A stretch of 64,000 bases of DNA from Aldehydirespirator sp965220485 (GCA_965220485.1 OZ244832.1:3720001-3784000), one strand, 5' to 3'. Shown: positions 41,972-51,320, counted from the first letter of the stretch. The notes: a model not told the origin generated them from the letters alone. A program made the numbers and translations.

Positions 41972-44587
41972 ATGGCCAACGCCCTAGTTATCGTTGAGTC
42001 GCCCGCCAAGGCGAAGACGATTTCCGGCTACCTCGGGGCCGGCTACGTCGTGGAGTCGTCCATCGGTCACATCCGCGATCTCCCCAGCCGGGCGGCCGAG
42101 GTGCCCAAGGCCTACAAGTCGGAGCCGTGGGCCCGCCTGGGGATCGACGTCGACAACGGATTCAAGCCGCTGTACGTGGTCAGCAGCGACAAGCGCCAGC
42201 AGGTGCGCAAGCTAAAGGACCTGCTGGCCGGGGCCGACGAGCTATACTTGGCCACCGACGAGGATCGGGAGGGCGAGGCCATCGCCTGGCACCTGCTGGA
42301 GGTGCTCAACCCTCGGGTTCCGGTGAAGCGCATGGTCTTCCACGAGATCACCCGGGCCGCGATCAGGGCCGCGGTGGCCTCCCCCCGCGAGCTTGACCGC
42401 CGCCTGGTGGACGCCCAGGAGGCCCGCAGGATGCTCGACCGGCTCTACGGCTACGAGGTGTCGCCGGTGCTGTGGAAGAAGGTGATGCCTCAGCTGTCGG
42501 CCGGCCGGGTTCAGAGCGTCGCGGTGCGCATCGTGGTGGAACGCGAGCGGGAGCGGATGGACTTCGTCAGCGCCAGCTTCTGGGGGCTGACCGGCACGTT
42601 CGCGCCGGCGGAACCCGACGCCGGCAACGAGTTCACCGCCGAACTCGTCCAGCTCGACGGCTCGCGCGTCGCCGCGGCCCGCGACTTCGGCCCCGACGGC
42701 CGCCCGGCCCGCGGCGGCGTCACCGTGCTCGACCAGGCCGCGGTCACCTCCCTCGCCTCGGATCTGCAGGACGTCGACTTCGGCGTGCGGGCGCGAACCT
42801 CCAAGCCGTACCGGCGACGGCCCGCCGCGCCGTTCATCACCTCGACCCTGCAGCAGGAGGCGGCTCGCAAGCTCGGCATGACCTCCGCGGCAGCCATGCG
42901 GGCGGCCCAGTCGCTGTACGAGAAGGGCTACATCAGCTACATGCGCACCGACAGCACATCGTTGTCGGCGAACGCGGTGGCCGCGGCCCGCTCCGAGGTG
43001 ACCAAGCGGTACGGGCCGGAGCTGTTGCCGTCTGAGCCGAGGGTGTACGCCAGCAAGGTGAAGAACGCCCAGGAGGCCCACGAGGCCATCCGGCCGGCTG
43101 GCGACACGTTCGCTGATCCCAAGAAGGTGGCCCAGCACCTGCCCCGGCCCGAGGCCCGGCTGTACGAGTTGGTGTGGAAGAGGACGCTGGCCAGCCAGAT
43201 GACCGACTGCACCGGTGAAACGGTGCAGCTGCGGGTCGGCGCTCGCACCTCGGGGGGCCGCAACGCCGAATTCGCGGCCAGCGGCACGGTGATCACCCGT
43301 TTGGGCTTCCGCGAGGTCTACACCGAGGGCACCGACGCCGGAGATTCGAGCGAGACCGACGCCGAGCTGCGCCTGCCACCGTTGAGCGAGGGAGACCCCG
43401 TGGGTTGCCGAGCCCTGGAGGCGTCCGGGCACGACACACAGCCCCCGACCCGCTACACCGAGGCGTCCCTGGTGCGGCGCTTGGAGCAACTCGGCGTGGG
43501 CCGGCCCTCCACCTATTCGTCGATCATGGGCACGATCACCGACCGGGGGTATGTGTGGAAGAAGGGCTCGGCGCTGGTGCCGTCGTTCACGGCGTTCTCA
43601 GTGGTCAACCTGCTGGAGCGCCATTTCCCGAAGCTTGTTGACTACGCTTTCACGGCCGAGATGGAGGACGATCTCGACAGCATCGCGGCCGGTGTCGAGG
43701 AGCAGGTGCCGTGGCTGCGCCGGTTCTACTTCGGCGGGGACAACGACCCGGGCCTCAAGGAGAAGGTGTCAAGCCGCCTCAGCGACATCGACGCCCGGTT
43801 GGTGAACTCGATCCCATTGGGCACCGATACCGACGGTGTCGAGTTGGAGGTCCGCGTCGGACGCTACGGCCCGACCGTGCGAAGGGGCGATGACTCGGCT
43901 TCCGTGCCCGACAGCACCGCTCCCGATGAGCTCACGGTGGAGCGGGTGCTGGAGTTGATCGCCACTGGCCGCGACGAGCGGGTGCTCGGCACCGATCCCG
44001 CCACCGGCCTGGCCGTGGTGGCCAAGTCGGGCCGCTACGGACCCTACGTGCAACTCGGACGGGCCGAGGAGGTGCCCGACAAGCCGAAGTTCGCGTCGCT
44101 GTTCAAGACCATGGACCTGGAGACGGTCACGCTGCAGGAGGCTCTGCAACTGCTGTCGCTGCCCCGCACCGTCGGTGCCGACCCGGCCGACGGCGTGGAG
44201 ATAACCGTGCAGAACGGCCGCTACGGGCCGTTCGTGCGCAAGGGTTCCGACAGTCGCAGCCTGGCCAGCGAGGACCAACTCTTCACCGTCACCCTCGAGG
44301 AGTGCCTCCAACTGCTGTCCCAGCCGAAGAGCCGTGGCCGGGCAGCCGCGGCCGCGCCGTTGCGGGAACTGGGGGAAGACCCCGACACGAGCCGAGCCGT
44401 CGTGGTGAAGGACGGCCGCTACGGCCACTATGTCACCGACGGCGACATCAACGCATCGCTGCGCTCGGGCGACACCGTCGAGGGGCTCACCCTGGAGCGC
44501 GCCTGCGAGCTGCTGGCGGACAGGCGGGCCAAGGGGCCGGCCAAGCCGCGCCCCGCTCGCCGCAAGCCAACCCGCAAGCGCAGCTGA
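41972..44587 (+). CDS. topA: DNA topoisomerase I
   Basis: Type IA topoisomerase of 871 aa. Toprim: ALVIVESPAKAKTISGYLG and TDEDREGEAIAWHLL. The catalytic Tyr is in SYMRTDSTSLSANAV. The C-terminal half contains four tandem repeats around GRYGPTVRRGDD, GRYGPYVQLGRAE, GRYGPFVRKGSD and GRYGHYVTDGD, plus a Lys/Arg/Pro tail, as in actinobacterial topoisomerases that lack zinc fingers. ATG 41972. Relaxes negative supercoils. Confidence 0.96.
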   Translation: MANALVIVESPAKAKTISGYLGAGYVVESSIGHIRDLPSRAAEVPKAYKSEPWARLGIDVDNGFKPLYVVSSDKRQQVRKLKDLLAGADELYLATDEDREGEAIAWHLLEVLNPRVPVKRMVFHEITRAAIRAAVASPRELDRRLVDAQEARRMLDRLYGYEVSPVLWKKVMPQLSAGRVQSVAVRIVVERERERMDFVSASFWGLTGTFAPAEPDAGNEFTAELVQLDGSRVAAARDFGPDGRPARGGVTVLDQAAVTSLASDLQDVDFGVRARTSKPYRRRPAAPFITSTLQQEAARKLGMTSAAAMRAAQSLYEKGYISYMRTDSTSLSANAVAAARSEVTKRYGPELLPSEPRVYASKVKNAQEAHEAIRPAGDTFADPKKVAQHLPRPEARLYELVWKRTLASQMTDCTGETVQLRVGARTSGGRNAEFAASGTVITRLGFREVYTEGTDAGDSSETDAELRLPPLSEGDPVGCRALEASGHDTQPPTRYTEASLVRRLEQLGVGRPSTYSSIMGTITDRGYVWKKGSALVPSFTAFSVVNLLERHFPKLVDYAFTAEMEDDLDSIAAGVEEQVPWLRRFYFGGDNDPGLKEKVSSRLSDIDARLVNSIPLGTDTDGVELEVRVGRYGPTVRRGDDSASVPDSTAPDELTVERVLELIATGRDERVLGTDPATGLAVVAKSGRYGPYVQLGRAEEVPDKPKFASLFKTMDLETVTLQEALQLLSLPRTVGADPADGVEITVQNGRYGPFVRKGSDSRSLASEDQLFTVTLEECLQLLSQPKSRGRAAAAAPLRELGEDPDTSRAVVVKDGRYGHYVTDGDINASLRSGDTVEGLTLERACELLADRRAKGPAKPRPARRKPTRKRS

Positions 44588-44654
44588 TCCCGGCCGCCGC
44601 TCAACAGACTCGCAAGCCGCCGGCTGGCCGCGCGGCCCCGTAGCCTCGGTTGTC

Positions 44655-46127
44655 GTGGACGAGTCAGCCCCCCACTCCTCGGCTGGCACCCGGCTCGATG
44701 AGGTCTTCGAGGCGGTCCGGCCCTCGGGCCGCCTGGAGCGGGTGTTCGGAACACGGGCCTTCTTCAGGCTCTGGGTCGCCCAGATCGTGTCGGCCATGGG
44801 CGACTGGCTCGGTCTCTTTGCCACGATCGCGTTGGCGGACCAGCTCGCCCCGGAGGGGTCGAAGAGCACCGCGATAGCCCTGGTGCTGGCCACCCGAGTG
44901 GCGCCGGGGTTCTTCCTGGCCACCGCGGTGGGCGTGATCGCCGACCGGCTCAACCGCAAGCGGGTGATGGTGGCGTGCGACGTGGGCCGGGCGCTAGTGC
45001 TGGTGACGCTGCCATTCATCGACACCCTGATCGGGCTGCTGATGGCCAGCTTCCTGCTCGAGCTGCTCACCATAATGTGGCAGCCCGCCAAGGAGGCGAC
45101 GGTCCCGAACCTCGTGCCCCGCGACAAACTCACCGCAGCCAATTCGCTCAACGTGGCCGCGGCCTACGGCATGTTCCCGGTGGCTGCGGGGGTGGCCGCG
45201 CTGCTGGCGAAGGCTGCGGAGGCCGTGTCCGACGAGGGGTGGGTGACGACCCTGCGACTCAACGAGGAGGGGCTGGCCTTCTACGTGGACGCCCTGTCGT
45301 TCCTCGTCACCGCTCTGATCATCTGGCGGATCGCTATCCCGGTGCGCTCCCGGGACGAGCGCCGGGCCGGGGATCGAGGCAGCTTCGACCTCGGCGGAGC
45401 CATCCGGGAGCTTCGCGAGGGCTGGCGCCTGGTGGGGGCCAATCCGATAGTGCGGTCGGTGAACGTGGGACTGGCCACCGCGGTGATGGGTGCCGGGATG
45501 GTGATCTTGCTGGGGGCCCGCTTCGTGGACGAGGTGATCGTCGGGCGCGAGGCCGACTTCCATGCCGTGCTCTTCTCGCTGGGGGTGGGCATGGCCATCG
45601 GCGTCGTGCTCGCTTCAGCTTTGCAGAACCGCATCAACCGGACCCGGGGGTTCACAGCTGCGTTGCTCGGCGCGGGCGTGGTGCTGATGGCTGCGGCGTC
45701 GGTGGACCGGCTGTCGCTGATGATCCCGTTGGTGGTGCTGCTCGGGGTGATGGCAGGGCCGTCCTATGTGCTCGGGTTCACGCTGCTGCACGAGAACGTG
45801 GCCAACGAGGTAAGGGGCCGGGTGTTCTCGGCGCTGCTGGTGCTGGTGCGGCTGTGCCTGCTAATCTCCCTGGCCGTCGGCGGCGTCCTGGCCGACCTGC
45901 TCGACAATTTTTCCGAGCGGTGGTGGGGCGGGTTCGTCTCGGTGATGGGTGCCCGGGTAGAGCTGCCCGGAGTGCGGCTGACCATGTGGCTGGCCGGAGT
46001 GATCATCGTGGTGGCTGGCGGTCTGGCCACTTGGAGCCTGCGCTCCGGCCCCCGCCCGACCGCGACCGCGGAGGCCGTGCCGGGGAAGGAGTCGGCCGCA
46101 GCGCCGGGCGGGACGCCGGAGCAGTGA
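44655..46127 (+). CDS. MFS transporter
   Basis: A 12-span major facilitator protein of 490 aa: RAFFRLWVAQIVSAMGDWLGLFATIALADQ is TM1 with the usual MGDW motif, followed by ATAVGVIADRLNRKRVMVACDVGR (motif A) and ATVPNLVPRDKLTAANSL. It resembles the MFS_3/enterobactin-exporter-like group; the substrate is unknown. GTG 44655 is chosen. It overlaps tmk by GTGA. Confidence 0.86.
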   Translation: MDESAPHSSAGTRLDEVFEAVRPSGRLERVFGTRAFFRLWVAQIVSAMGDWLGLFATIALADQLAPEGSKSTAIALVLATRVAPGFFLATAVGVIADRLNRKRVMVACDVGRALVLVTLPFIDTLIGLLMASFLLELLTIMWQPAKEATVPNLVPRDKLTAANSLNVAAAYGMFPVAAGVAALLAKAAEAVSDEGWVTTLRLNEEGLAFYVDALSFLVTALIIWRIAIPVRSRDERRAGDRGSFDLGGAIRELREGWRLVGANPIVRSVNVGLATAVMGAGMVILLGARFVDEVIVGREADFHAVLFSLGVGMAIGVVLASALQNRINRTRGFTAALLGAGVVLMAAASVDRLSLMIPLVVLLGVMAGPSYVLGFTLLHENVANEVRGRVFSALLVLVRLCLLISLAVGGVLADLLDNFSERWWGGFVSVMGARVELPGVRLTMWLAGVIIVVAGGLATWSLRSGPRPTATAEAVPGKESAAAPGGTPEQ

Positions 46128-46732
46128 CCGGCCGGCTCATCGCGGTCGAGGGAGTGGACGCGTCGGGCAAGTCCACCCAAGCCCGCCTGCTGGCCGAATC
46201 GCTGGAAGCACTGTTCACGTTCCAGTTCGGCGCAACCGACGTAGGCAAGATCGTCAGGCAGGTCCTGCTCGATCCGTCCAACGACTTGCTCGACGATCGC
46301 ACCGAGGCGCTGCTCATCATCGCCGACAAGGCCCAGCATGTGGCCGAGATCGTCGCCCCGGCGCTGCGAGCCGGCCAAGACGTGGTTACCGACCGCTTCA
46401 CCGCATCGACGCTCGCCTACCAGGGTTACGGGCGCGGCCTCGACCTCCAGCAACTGCGAACGATGATGCACTTCGCCACCGGGGGACTCGACCCGGACCT
46501 CAACCTGCTGCTGGAGATCCCGCCCGAGCTGGCGTCGCAGCGGCTGGGTTCGTCGGTCGACCGATTCGAGGGCGAGGGCCGCGAGTTCCTCGAGAGGGTC
46601 CGGGCCGGCTATCTGGCGATGGCCGAGGCCGATCCGGCCCTTTGGGCTGTCGTGGACGCCAATGGTTCCGCGGACGAGGTGGCCTCCCGAGTCCTAGACG
46701 CAGTACAGCAGCGCCTCGGCCTCCAGCGATGA
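46124..46732 (+). CDS. tmk: thymidylate kinase
   Basis: dTMP kinase, 202 aa: P-loop IAVEGVDASGKSTQARLLAESL, DVVTDRFTASTLAYQGYGRGLD (DR motif) and the lid segment DRFEGEGREFLERVRAGYLAMAEADP. GTG 46124 overlaps the MFS stop. It supplies dTDP for DNA synthesis. Its last codons lie inside a 50-bp duplication that also contains the start of holB. Confidence 0.92.
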   Translation: MTGRLIAVEGVDASGKSTQARLLAESLEALFTFQFGATDVGKIVRQVLLDPSNDLLDDRTEALLIIADKAQHVAEIVAPALRAGQDVVTDRFTASTLAYQGYGRGLDLQQLRTMMHFATGGLDPDLNLLLEIPPELASQRLGSSVDRFEGEGREFLERVRAGYLAMAEADPALWAVVDANGSADEVASRVLDAVQQRLGLQR

Positions 46733-46804
46733 CTCTCCTGGATGCTGCCGCAGAACAGCAGCGCCTCGGCCTCCAGCGATGACGATGCTCGATCTCGCCG
46801 CAGA
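46705..46804. repeat. 50-bp tandem duplication at the tmk/holB junction
   Basis: Unit 1 46705-46754, unit 2 46755-46804; the first 29 bp are identical, and the last 21 differ at seven positions. Each unit includes the end of tmk and an ATGA start, so unit 1 makes a 17-codon mini-ORF (MTLLDAAAEQQRLGLQR) that copies the holB start and then repeats the tmk tail. The ancestor was probably an ATGA-coupled tmk-holB pair. Confidence 0.9.
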
Positions 46805-47915
46805 GACGGTGCCGACCGGTCCGTGGTCGGCGGTAGTGGGCCAGCCGCAGGCGGTGACAGCCCTGGCCGCGGCGGTGGCCTCGCCGGTGCACGCGTACCT
46901 TCTGGTGGGTCCTCGGGGCACCGGCAAGCGGACCGCGGCGGCCGCGTTCGCCGGTGAGCTGATCGTGGCCGCGGACGGGCAGGCGGGCTCTGATCCGGGC
47001 CGAGCCACCAGGCATCGGCGGCTGGCCGCCCGCGAGGAGCATCCCGACATTTTCGTGCTCAGCCCGGCCGGCACCAGCTTGCGCCGGGAGGAGGAGGTGT
47101 CGCAGCTCATTGTCGAGGCCAGCCGCACGCCGGTGGAGGGCACTCGCAAGGTGCTGGTCGTGGACCGGTTCCACACTGCCACACCCGCGGCGGCTGCGGC
47201 CCTGCTCAAGCCAGTCGAGGAGCCCGTCACCTCGATGGTGTGGGTGCTGCTGGCCGAGCAGGTGCTACCTGAGCACGTCACGATCTCGTCGCGCTGCGCC
47301 CGGGTGGACTTCGGTGCGGTGCCTGACGACCGCGTGGCCGCTGCGCTGGTGTCGGAGGGTCTGGCCGCGCCCGACCGGGCTGCGCTGGTGGCCGCGGCGG
47401 CTGCGGGCAATCTCCATCGGGCCAGGGTGCTGGCTACCGACGAGCGGGTGGCGGCCCGGCGAGACGCATGGCGGACGATCCCGGACCACCTCGACGGAAC
47501 CGGAGCCACCGTGGCGCGGCTGGTCGCCGAGTTGCGAGCCATGATCGACGCGGCCAGCACCGCTCTCACCGAGCGTCACCGGGCCGAGGTTGCCGCCCTG
47601 GATGAGCGTGAGGAGCAGTTCGGTGTCCGGGGCTCGGGCCGCAGCACCATCGAGGCCCAGCACCGCCGCGAGCACCGCCAGTTCCGCACCGACGAGATCC
47701 GCTTCGGCCTAGCCACCCTCACCGCCCGCTATCGCGAGCAGATCACCGTGCAACCCGGCGTCTCCGACATAGCCGCCGACCGGCGGGCCATCAAGGCCAT
47801 AGACCGCCTCCGAGCAACCGCTGAGAGCCTGATCCGCTCTCCGAACGAGGCCCTAGCCCTCCAAGCTTTGCTGCTGGACCTCCCACCGTCTCCCGAAGCC
47901 GTCCACAGGCGGTGA
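46779..47915 (+). CDS. holB: DNA polymerase III delta' subunit
   Basis: Clamp-loader delta' subunit, 378 aa: WSAVVGQPQAVTALAAAV, P-loop-like LLVGPRGTGKRTAAAAFA, SQLIVEASRTPVEGTRKVLVVDRFH, AAAALLKPVEEP and ISSRCARVDF (sensor 1 SRC). The zinc-binding cysteines of tau-type subunits are absent, as expected for delta'. The C-terminal half is longer and charged. ATG 46779 (MTMLDLAAE) is in the second unit of the junction duplication. Confidence 0.87.
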   Translation: MTMLDLAAETVPTGPWSAVVGQPQAVTALAAAVASPVHAYLLVGPRGTGKRTAAAAFAGELIVAADGQAGSDPGRATRHRRLAAREEHPDIFVLSPAGTSLRREEEVSQLIVEASRTPVEGTRKVLVVDRFHTATPAAAAALLKPVEEPVTSMVWVLLAEQVLPEHVTISSRCARVDFGAVPDDRVAAALVSEGLAAPDRAALVAAAAAGNLHRARVLATDERVAARRDAWRTIPDHLDGTGATVARLVAELRAMIDAASTALTERHRAEVAALDEREEQFGVRGSGRSTIEAQHRREHRQFRTDEIRFGLATLTARYREQITVQPGVSDIAADRRAIKAIDRLRATAESLIRSPNEALALQALLLDLPPSPEAVHRR

Positions 47916-47963
47916 AGCGATAGCCTGAGCGGGCGCGGGGCGGCTTGCCCGCCGGGCGCACAG

Positions 47964-48036
47964 GCCCGAATAGCTCAGCCGGTAGAGCGACGCTCTCGTA
48001 AAGCGTAGGTCAGGGGTTCAAGTCCCCTTTCGGGCT
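47964..48036 (+). tRNA. tRNA-Thr (CGT)
   Basis: Acceptor GCCCGAA pairs with TTCGGGC; D arm GCTCAGCCGGTAGAGC; anticodon stem ACGCT/AGCGT around CTCGTAA gives anticodon CGT (reads ACG); T arm AGGGGTTCAAGTCCCCT. The CCA end is not encoded (TCT follows). A rare isoacceptor gene between holB and the sigma factor. Confidence 0.95.
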
Positions 48037-48065
48037 CTGACCTTCGCAACAACAAGAGGCGGCTC

Positions 48066-48746
48066 GTGGCCGACCAGGCAACCTTCGCGGACGACGCCAT
48101 GCCGCTCATGCCGTCGTTGTACTCGGCCGCGCTGCGGCTGACCCGCAACGCCGCCGACGCCGAAGATCTGGTCTCGGAGACCTACCTGAGGGCCTACCGG
48201 TCCTACGGCACGTTCACCGCCGGCACCAACCTCAAGGCATGGATGTACCGCATCCTCACCAACGCCTACATCAGCGAGTACCGCCGCCGCCAGCGCCGGC
48301 CCACCGAGACCGACCTGGGCGATGTGGAGCACCTGTACCTCTATCGCCGCCTCGGCGGCGACGTCGGCGCCCGACTCGGCCGCAGCGTTGAGGACGAGCT
48401 GGCTGCACTCTTCGGAGACCACGAGGTGAAGCAGGCATTGGAGGATCTTCCCGACTACTACCGCCTGCCCGTGCTGCTCGCCGACGTGGAGGGGTTCTCC
48501 TACAGCGAGATCGCCGAGATCCTCGACGTTCCCATCGGCACCGTGATGAGCCGCCTGCACCGGGGAAGAAAACAGCTTCACAAGAGGTTGTACGACTTTG
48601 CCGTCCGCAACCGGCTCCTCCCCGATTCGGTGGACCTCCCCTCCGGCGGCACCTCGGCACCCCTCCCCGACGACACGACCGAACTGCCCGGCGGCGGCGC
48701 TTCACGGCTCGCCGACCCGGGCCCAGACCCCGACGACAGGAGTTGA
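48066..48746 (+). CDS. ECF sigma factor, SigR/SigH type
   Basis: A 226-aa ECF sigma factor: region 2 MPLMPSLYSAALRLTRNAADAEDLVSETYLRAYR is of the SigR (SigH) group, then LKAWMYRILTNAYISEYRRRQR, and region 4 FSYSEIAEILDVPIGTVMSRLHRGRKQLHKRL. The C-terminal extension is Pro/Asp-rich. The next gene is its ZAS-type anti-sigma, so it probably runs a disulfide-stress regulon. GTG 48066 start; it follows a tRNA gene. Confidence 0.92.
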   Translation: MADQATFADDAMPLMPSLYSAALRLTRNAADAEDLVSETYLRAYRSYGTFTAGTNLKAWMYRILTNAYISEYRRRQRRPTETDLGDVEHLYLYRRLGGDVGARLGRSVEDELAALFGDHEVKQALEDLPDYYRLPVLLADVEGFSYSEIAEILDVPIGTVMSRLHRGRKQLHKRLYDFAVRNRLLPDSVDLPSGGTSAPLPDDTTELPGGGASRLADPGPDPDDRS

Positions 48747-48749
48747 CTC

Positions 48750-48983
48750 GTGGCTCCGAGCTGCGACGACGTTTGCCGAGACCTTCATCTCTACCTCGAC
48801 GGCGAGACGACCGTCGCGGCCCGAACCGTGATCTCCGTACACCTCGAGTGCTGCCCCTCCTGCGCCGACGTGTTCCATTTCGAGTCCCAGGTGCGGCTGA
48901 CGGTGGCCCGCTGCTGCGGCGAGCCGGTGCCGGAGTCGCTGCGAGTGCGCGTCCTGGAAGCCATCTACACTGCGGACCCATGA
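48750..48983 (+). CDS. RsrA-like zinc-associated anti-sigma factor
   Basis: A 77-aa ZAS domain with HLECCPSC (HxxxCxxC), the redox-active zinc site of RsrA-type mycothiol-system anti-sigma factors, and an earlier Cys pair region PSCDDVCRDLHLYLD. It starts three bases after the sigma gene, consistent with coupling. Thiol oxidation would release the sigma factor. Confidence 0.88.
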   Translation: MAPSCDDVCRDLHLYLDGETTVAARTVISVHLECCPSCADVFHFESQVRLTVARCCGEPVPESLRVRVLEAIYTADP

Positions 48984-49014
48984 CCATCGTTGGCCCCATG
49001 ATCCGGCTGGACCT

Positions 49015-49146
49015 ATGACAATCGCCGGCGTCGTATGGCACTTCTGGATCGCTGTCCCGCTCGCCGTGGCCGGCATTGTCTCGATCGTGGCGACGATCGC
49101 TGGCTATCTCCAGAAGGTCACCTACAAGCGGTACCCGAGGGACTGA
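49015..49146 (+). CDS. small single-pass membrane protein, 43 aa
   Basis: A short frame MTIAGVVWHFWIAVPLAVAG, then VSIVATIAGYLQKVTYKRYPRD. It has one clear hydrophobic span and a basic tail facing the cytoplasm. It sits between rsrA and the DUF2342 gene on the same strand, with few bases on either side, which supports it being real. Similar tiny membrane proteins occur in actinobacterial loci, but I cannot name a family. Confidence 0.55.
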   Translation: MTIAGVVWHFWIAVPLAVAGIVSIVATIAGYLQKVTYKRYPRD

Positions 49147-49156
49147 GCCCCACCGC

Positions 49157-50344
49157 ATGGGTGCCCACGCCGAGGGTCCCGGCGAGCCCGCGGGTTCCTT
49201 CGATCCCTCCCAGCCCGAAGAATCCGACGAGCCCGCGGGTTCCGCCGGTCTCTCCCAGCCCGAAGAATCCGGCGAGCCCGCCGACTCCATCGACTGGGAG
49301 CTGGCCCGCCGGGTAGCCGTGCGCACCGCCAAGCGCGAGCCCTACACCGCGCCCCGCTGGCGCGACGGCCTCGCCGAGGACTTCGCGGAGTACACCGAGC
49401 GCGCCGAGGAGCTGGTGGCCGCGTTCACCGGGCTGCGGTCGCTGTCGGGCCCGGCCCGGGGCAGGGTCACCGACCGTGTCGGCTGGATTGACGCCAACCT
49501 GGCCTCGTTCCAGCGGCTGCTGAAGCCGTTAGCAGCCAAGCTCGGCTCAGGCTCGGAGGGAATGCTGGCCCCGATCACCCGGCGGGTGGCCGGCGCCGAG
49601 CTCGGTGTCATGCTGGGCTGGATGTCCACCCGGGTGCTGGGCCAGTACGACCTGCTCATCATCGAGGACGAGAAGCCCGAGGACCAGGACATCGTCTACT
49701 ACGTGGCCCCTAATGTGTTGTCGCTGGAGAACCGGTACGCCTTCGAACCAGGCCAGTTCCGGCTCTGGCTGGCGCTTCACGAGGTGACCCATCGGGCTCA
49801 GTTCACCGGCGTGGACTGGATGCGGCCGCACTTCATCGGCCTGGTCGAGTCGGTGCTCGATTCGGTGGAGCCCGACCCGAAACGCATCGCGGCGGCGGTG
49901 CGCCGGGTGGTGGAGGCCCGACGCCGGGGTGAGGACCCGCTGGCCGCGGGCGGTTTGATGGGCTTGTTCGCCTCGGAGGCGCAGGTCGAGACGCTGGAGG
50001 AACTGGCCGGGCTGATGAGCCTGCTAGAGGGCCATGGTGACGTGATCATGGACCGCGCCGGTGAGGGCCTCGTCCCTTCTGCTCCGCGGTTCGGACGGGT
50101 GATGCGCAGCCGCCGCCAGTCGGTGCGGGGATTTGCCAAGGTCTTCCAGCGGCTGATCGGCCTCGACGCCAAGATCAAGCAGTACGCCGAGGGCGAGCAG
50201 TTCATCGAGTCGGTCGAGGCCGCCGGGGGCTCGGCCCTGCTCGACCGGGTTTGGGAGGAGCCTGAGAACGTCCCGGGCATCGCAGAGATCCGCAATCCGC
50301 ATGATTGGGTGAGTCGTATGGGACTCGCCGAGGCAGCGGCCTGA
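49157..50344 (+). CDS. DUF2342 zinc-dependent metalloprotease-like protein
   Basis: A 395-aa member of the DUF2342 family (often called F420 biosynthesis-associated). Residues ~40-395 are the family domain: the zincin motif WLALHEVTHRAQF and the later LLEGHGDVIMDRAGEG, which can give further ligands, plus YVAPNVLSLENRY. The first ~40 residues are a Glu/Pro/Ser-rich tandem repeat (SQPEESDEPAGSAGL). ATG 49157 avoids overlap with the small membrane protein gene. It directly precedes tilS. Confidence 0.85.
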   Translation: MGAHAEGPGEPAGSFDPSQPEESDEPAGSAGLSQPEESGEPADSIDWELARRVAVRTAKREPYTAPRWRDGLAEDFAEYTERAEELVAAFTGLRSLSGPARGRVTDRVGWIDANLASFQRLLKPLAAKLGSGSEGMLAPITRRVAGAELGVMLGWMSTRVLGQYDLLIIEDEKPEDQDIVYYVAPNVLSLENRYAFEPGQFRLWLALHEVTHRAQFTGVDWMRPHFIGLVESVLDSVEPDPKRIAAAVRRVVEARRRGEDPLAAGGLMGLFASEAQVETLEELAGLMSLLEGHGDVIMDRAGEGLVPSAPRFGRVMRSRRQSVRGFAKVFQRLIGLDAKIKQYAEGEQFIESVEAAGGSALLDRVWEEPENVPGIAEIRNPHDWVSRMGLAEAAA

Positions 50345-50360
50345 AACGGAGAGGTCCGAC

Positions 50361-51278
50361 GTGACCGGGGCGCCGAGCGGAGCGGCCCCGGATGTGAGCG
50401 TCGAACCGCTGCTGGCCCGCTGCATCTTCCCGGCGCCCGGTTCCGACGTGGCTTGTGGCCTGTCGGGCGGACCGGACTCGGCCGCCCTGGTTGCGCTGGC
50501 GACCGCGGCCGGGCTGAGGGTCACCGCCTGGCATGTGGACCACGGCCTGCGACCCTCGGCTCGCGACGACGCGGAGGCGGCGAAGGCCATCGCAGCCCGC
50601 TTCGGAGCCGGTTTCGAGCTGCGCCGGGTGTGTGTGGAACCCGGTCCCAACCTGGAGGCGCGGGCTCGCGCCGCCCGCTACGGCGCCCTGCCCGCCGATG
50701 TGCTCGTCGGCCACACCGCCGACGACCGCGCTGAGACCGTGCTGTTCAACATCGGCCGGGGCGCGGGCCTGGCGGGCGCGGCCGCGCCCCATGCCGGAGT
50801 CGGGCGCCCCCTGCTCGGCCTGCGCCGCTCCGAGACACACGCCCTGTGCCGGCAGCTCGACCTGCCCACGGTGCGCGATCCTATGAACGACGACCTGTCG
50901 TTCGCCCGCGTGGCCATCCGCAACGAGGTGATCCCCGCACTGGCCAGGGCTCTGGACCGTGACCCAGTCCCGCTGCTCAACCGCCACGCCGAGTTGGCCT
51001 CCCAGGCGTTGGAGGTGATCGCGGAACTGGCCGCCGGCCTTGACCCTACGAGCGCGGCCGCACTCACCGCGGCGCCAAGGGCGGTGGCGGCCGAGGCGCT
51101 CAGGACCTGGATCTTCGAGGCGGCCGGCTCGGCCCCCAGTGCCGCCTCGATCGACCGGGTGCTCGGCGTCGCCCAGGGTCGGGGCATAGCCACCGAGATC
51201 ACTGGAGGCCATCGAGTGGCCCGAACTGCGGGCCGCCTACGCATCGAGCCCCACGAGCCGCCCCTCGATCGTTCTTGA
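50361..51278 (+). CDS. tilS: tRNA(Ile)-lysidine synthase
   Basis: TilS makes lysidine at C34 of tRNA-Ile(CAU). N-type PP-loop: VACGLSGGPDSAALVAL (SGGPDS). Then AWHVDHGLRPSARDDAE and VGHTADDRAETVLFN, the family HTxDDqaET motif. At 305 aa it is the short form without the full C-terminal domain. GTG 50361 start with GGAGAGG upstream. Confidence 0.93.
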   Translation: MTGAPSGAAPDVSVEPLLARCIFPAPGSDVACGLSGGPDSAALVALATAAGLRVTAWHVDHGLRPSARDDAEAAKAIAARFGAGFELRRVCVEPGPNLEARARAARYGALPADVLVGHTADDRAETVLFNIGRGAGLAGAAAPHAGVGRPLLGLRRSETHALCRQLDLPTVRDPMNDDLSFARVAIRNEVIPALARALDRDPVPLLNRHAELASQALEVIAELAAGLDPTSAAALTAAPRAVAAEALRTWIFEAAGSAPSAASIDRVLGVAQGRGIATEITGGHRVARTAGRLRIEPHEPPLDRS

Positions 51279-51279
51279 C

Positions 51280-51320
51280 GTAGTTGTTCCCACATGTTGG
51301 GGGTCAACTACCTCAATTTT
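51280..51320 (+). terminator. possible intrinsic terminator after tilS
   Basis: GTAGTTG (51280-51286) pairs with CAACTAC (51305-51311), with an inner CCCA/TGGG stem around CATGT; a CTCAATTTTTG tail follows. The structure is bulged and the T-run is short, so termination may be partial; the next gene (hpt) begins 66 bp later. Confidence 0.45.
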
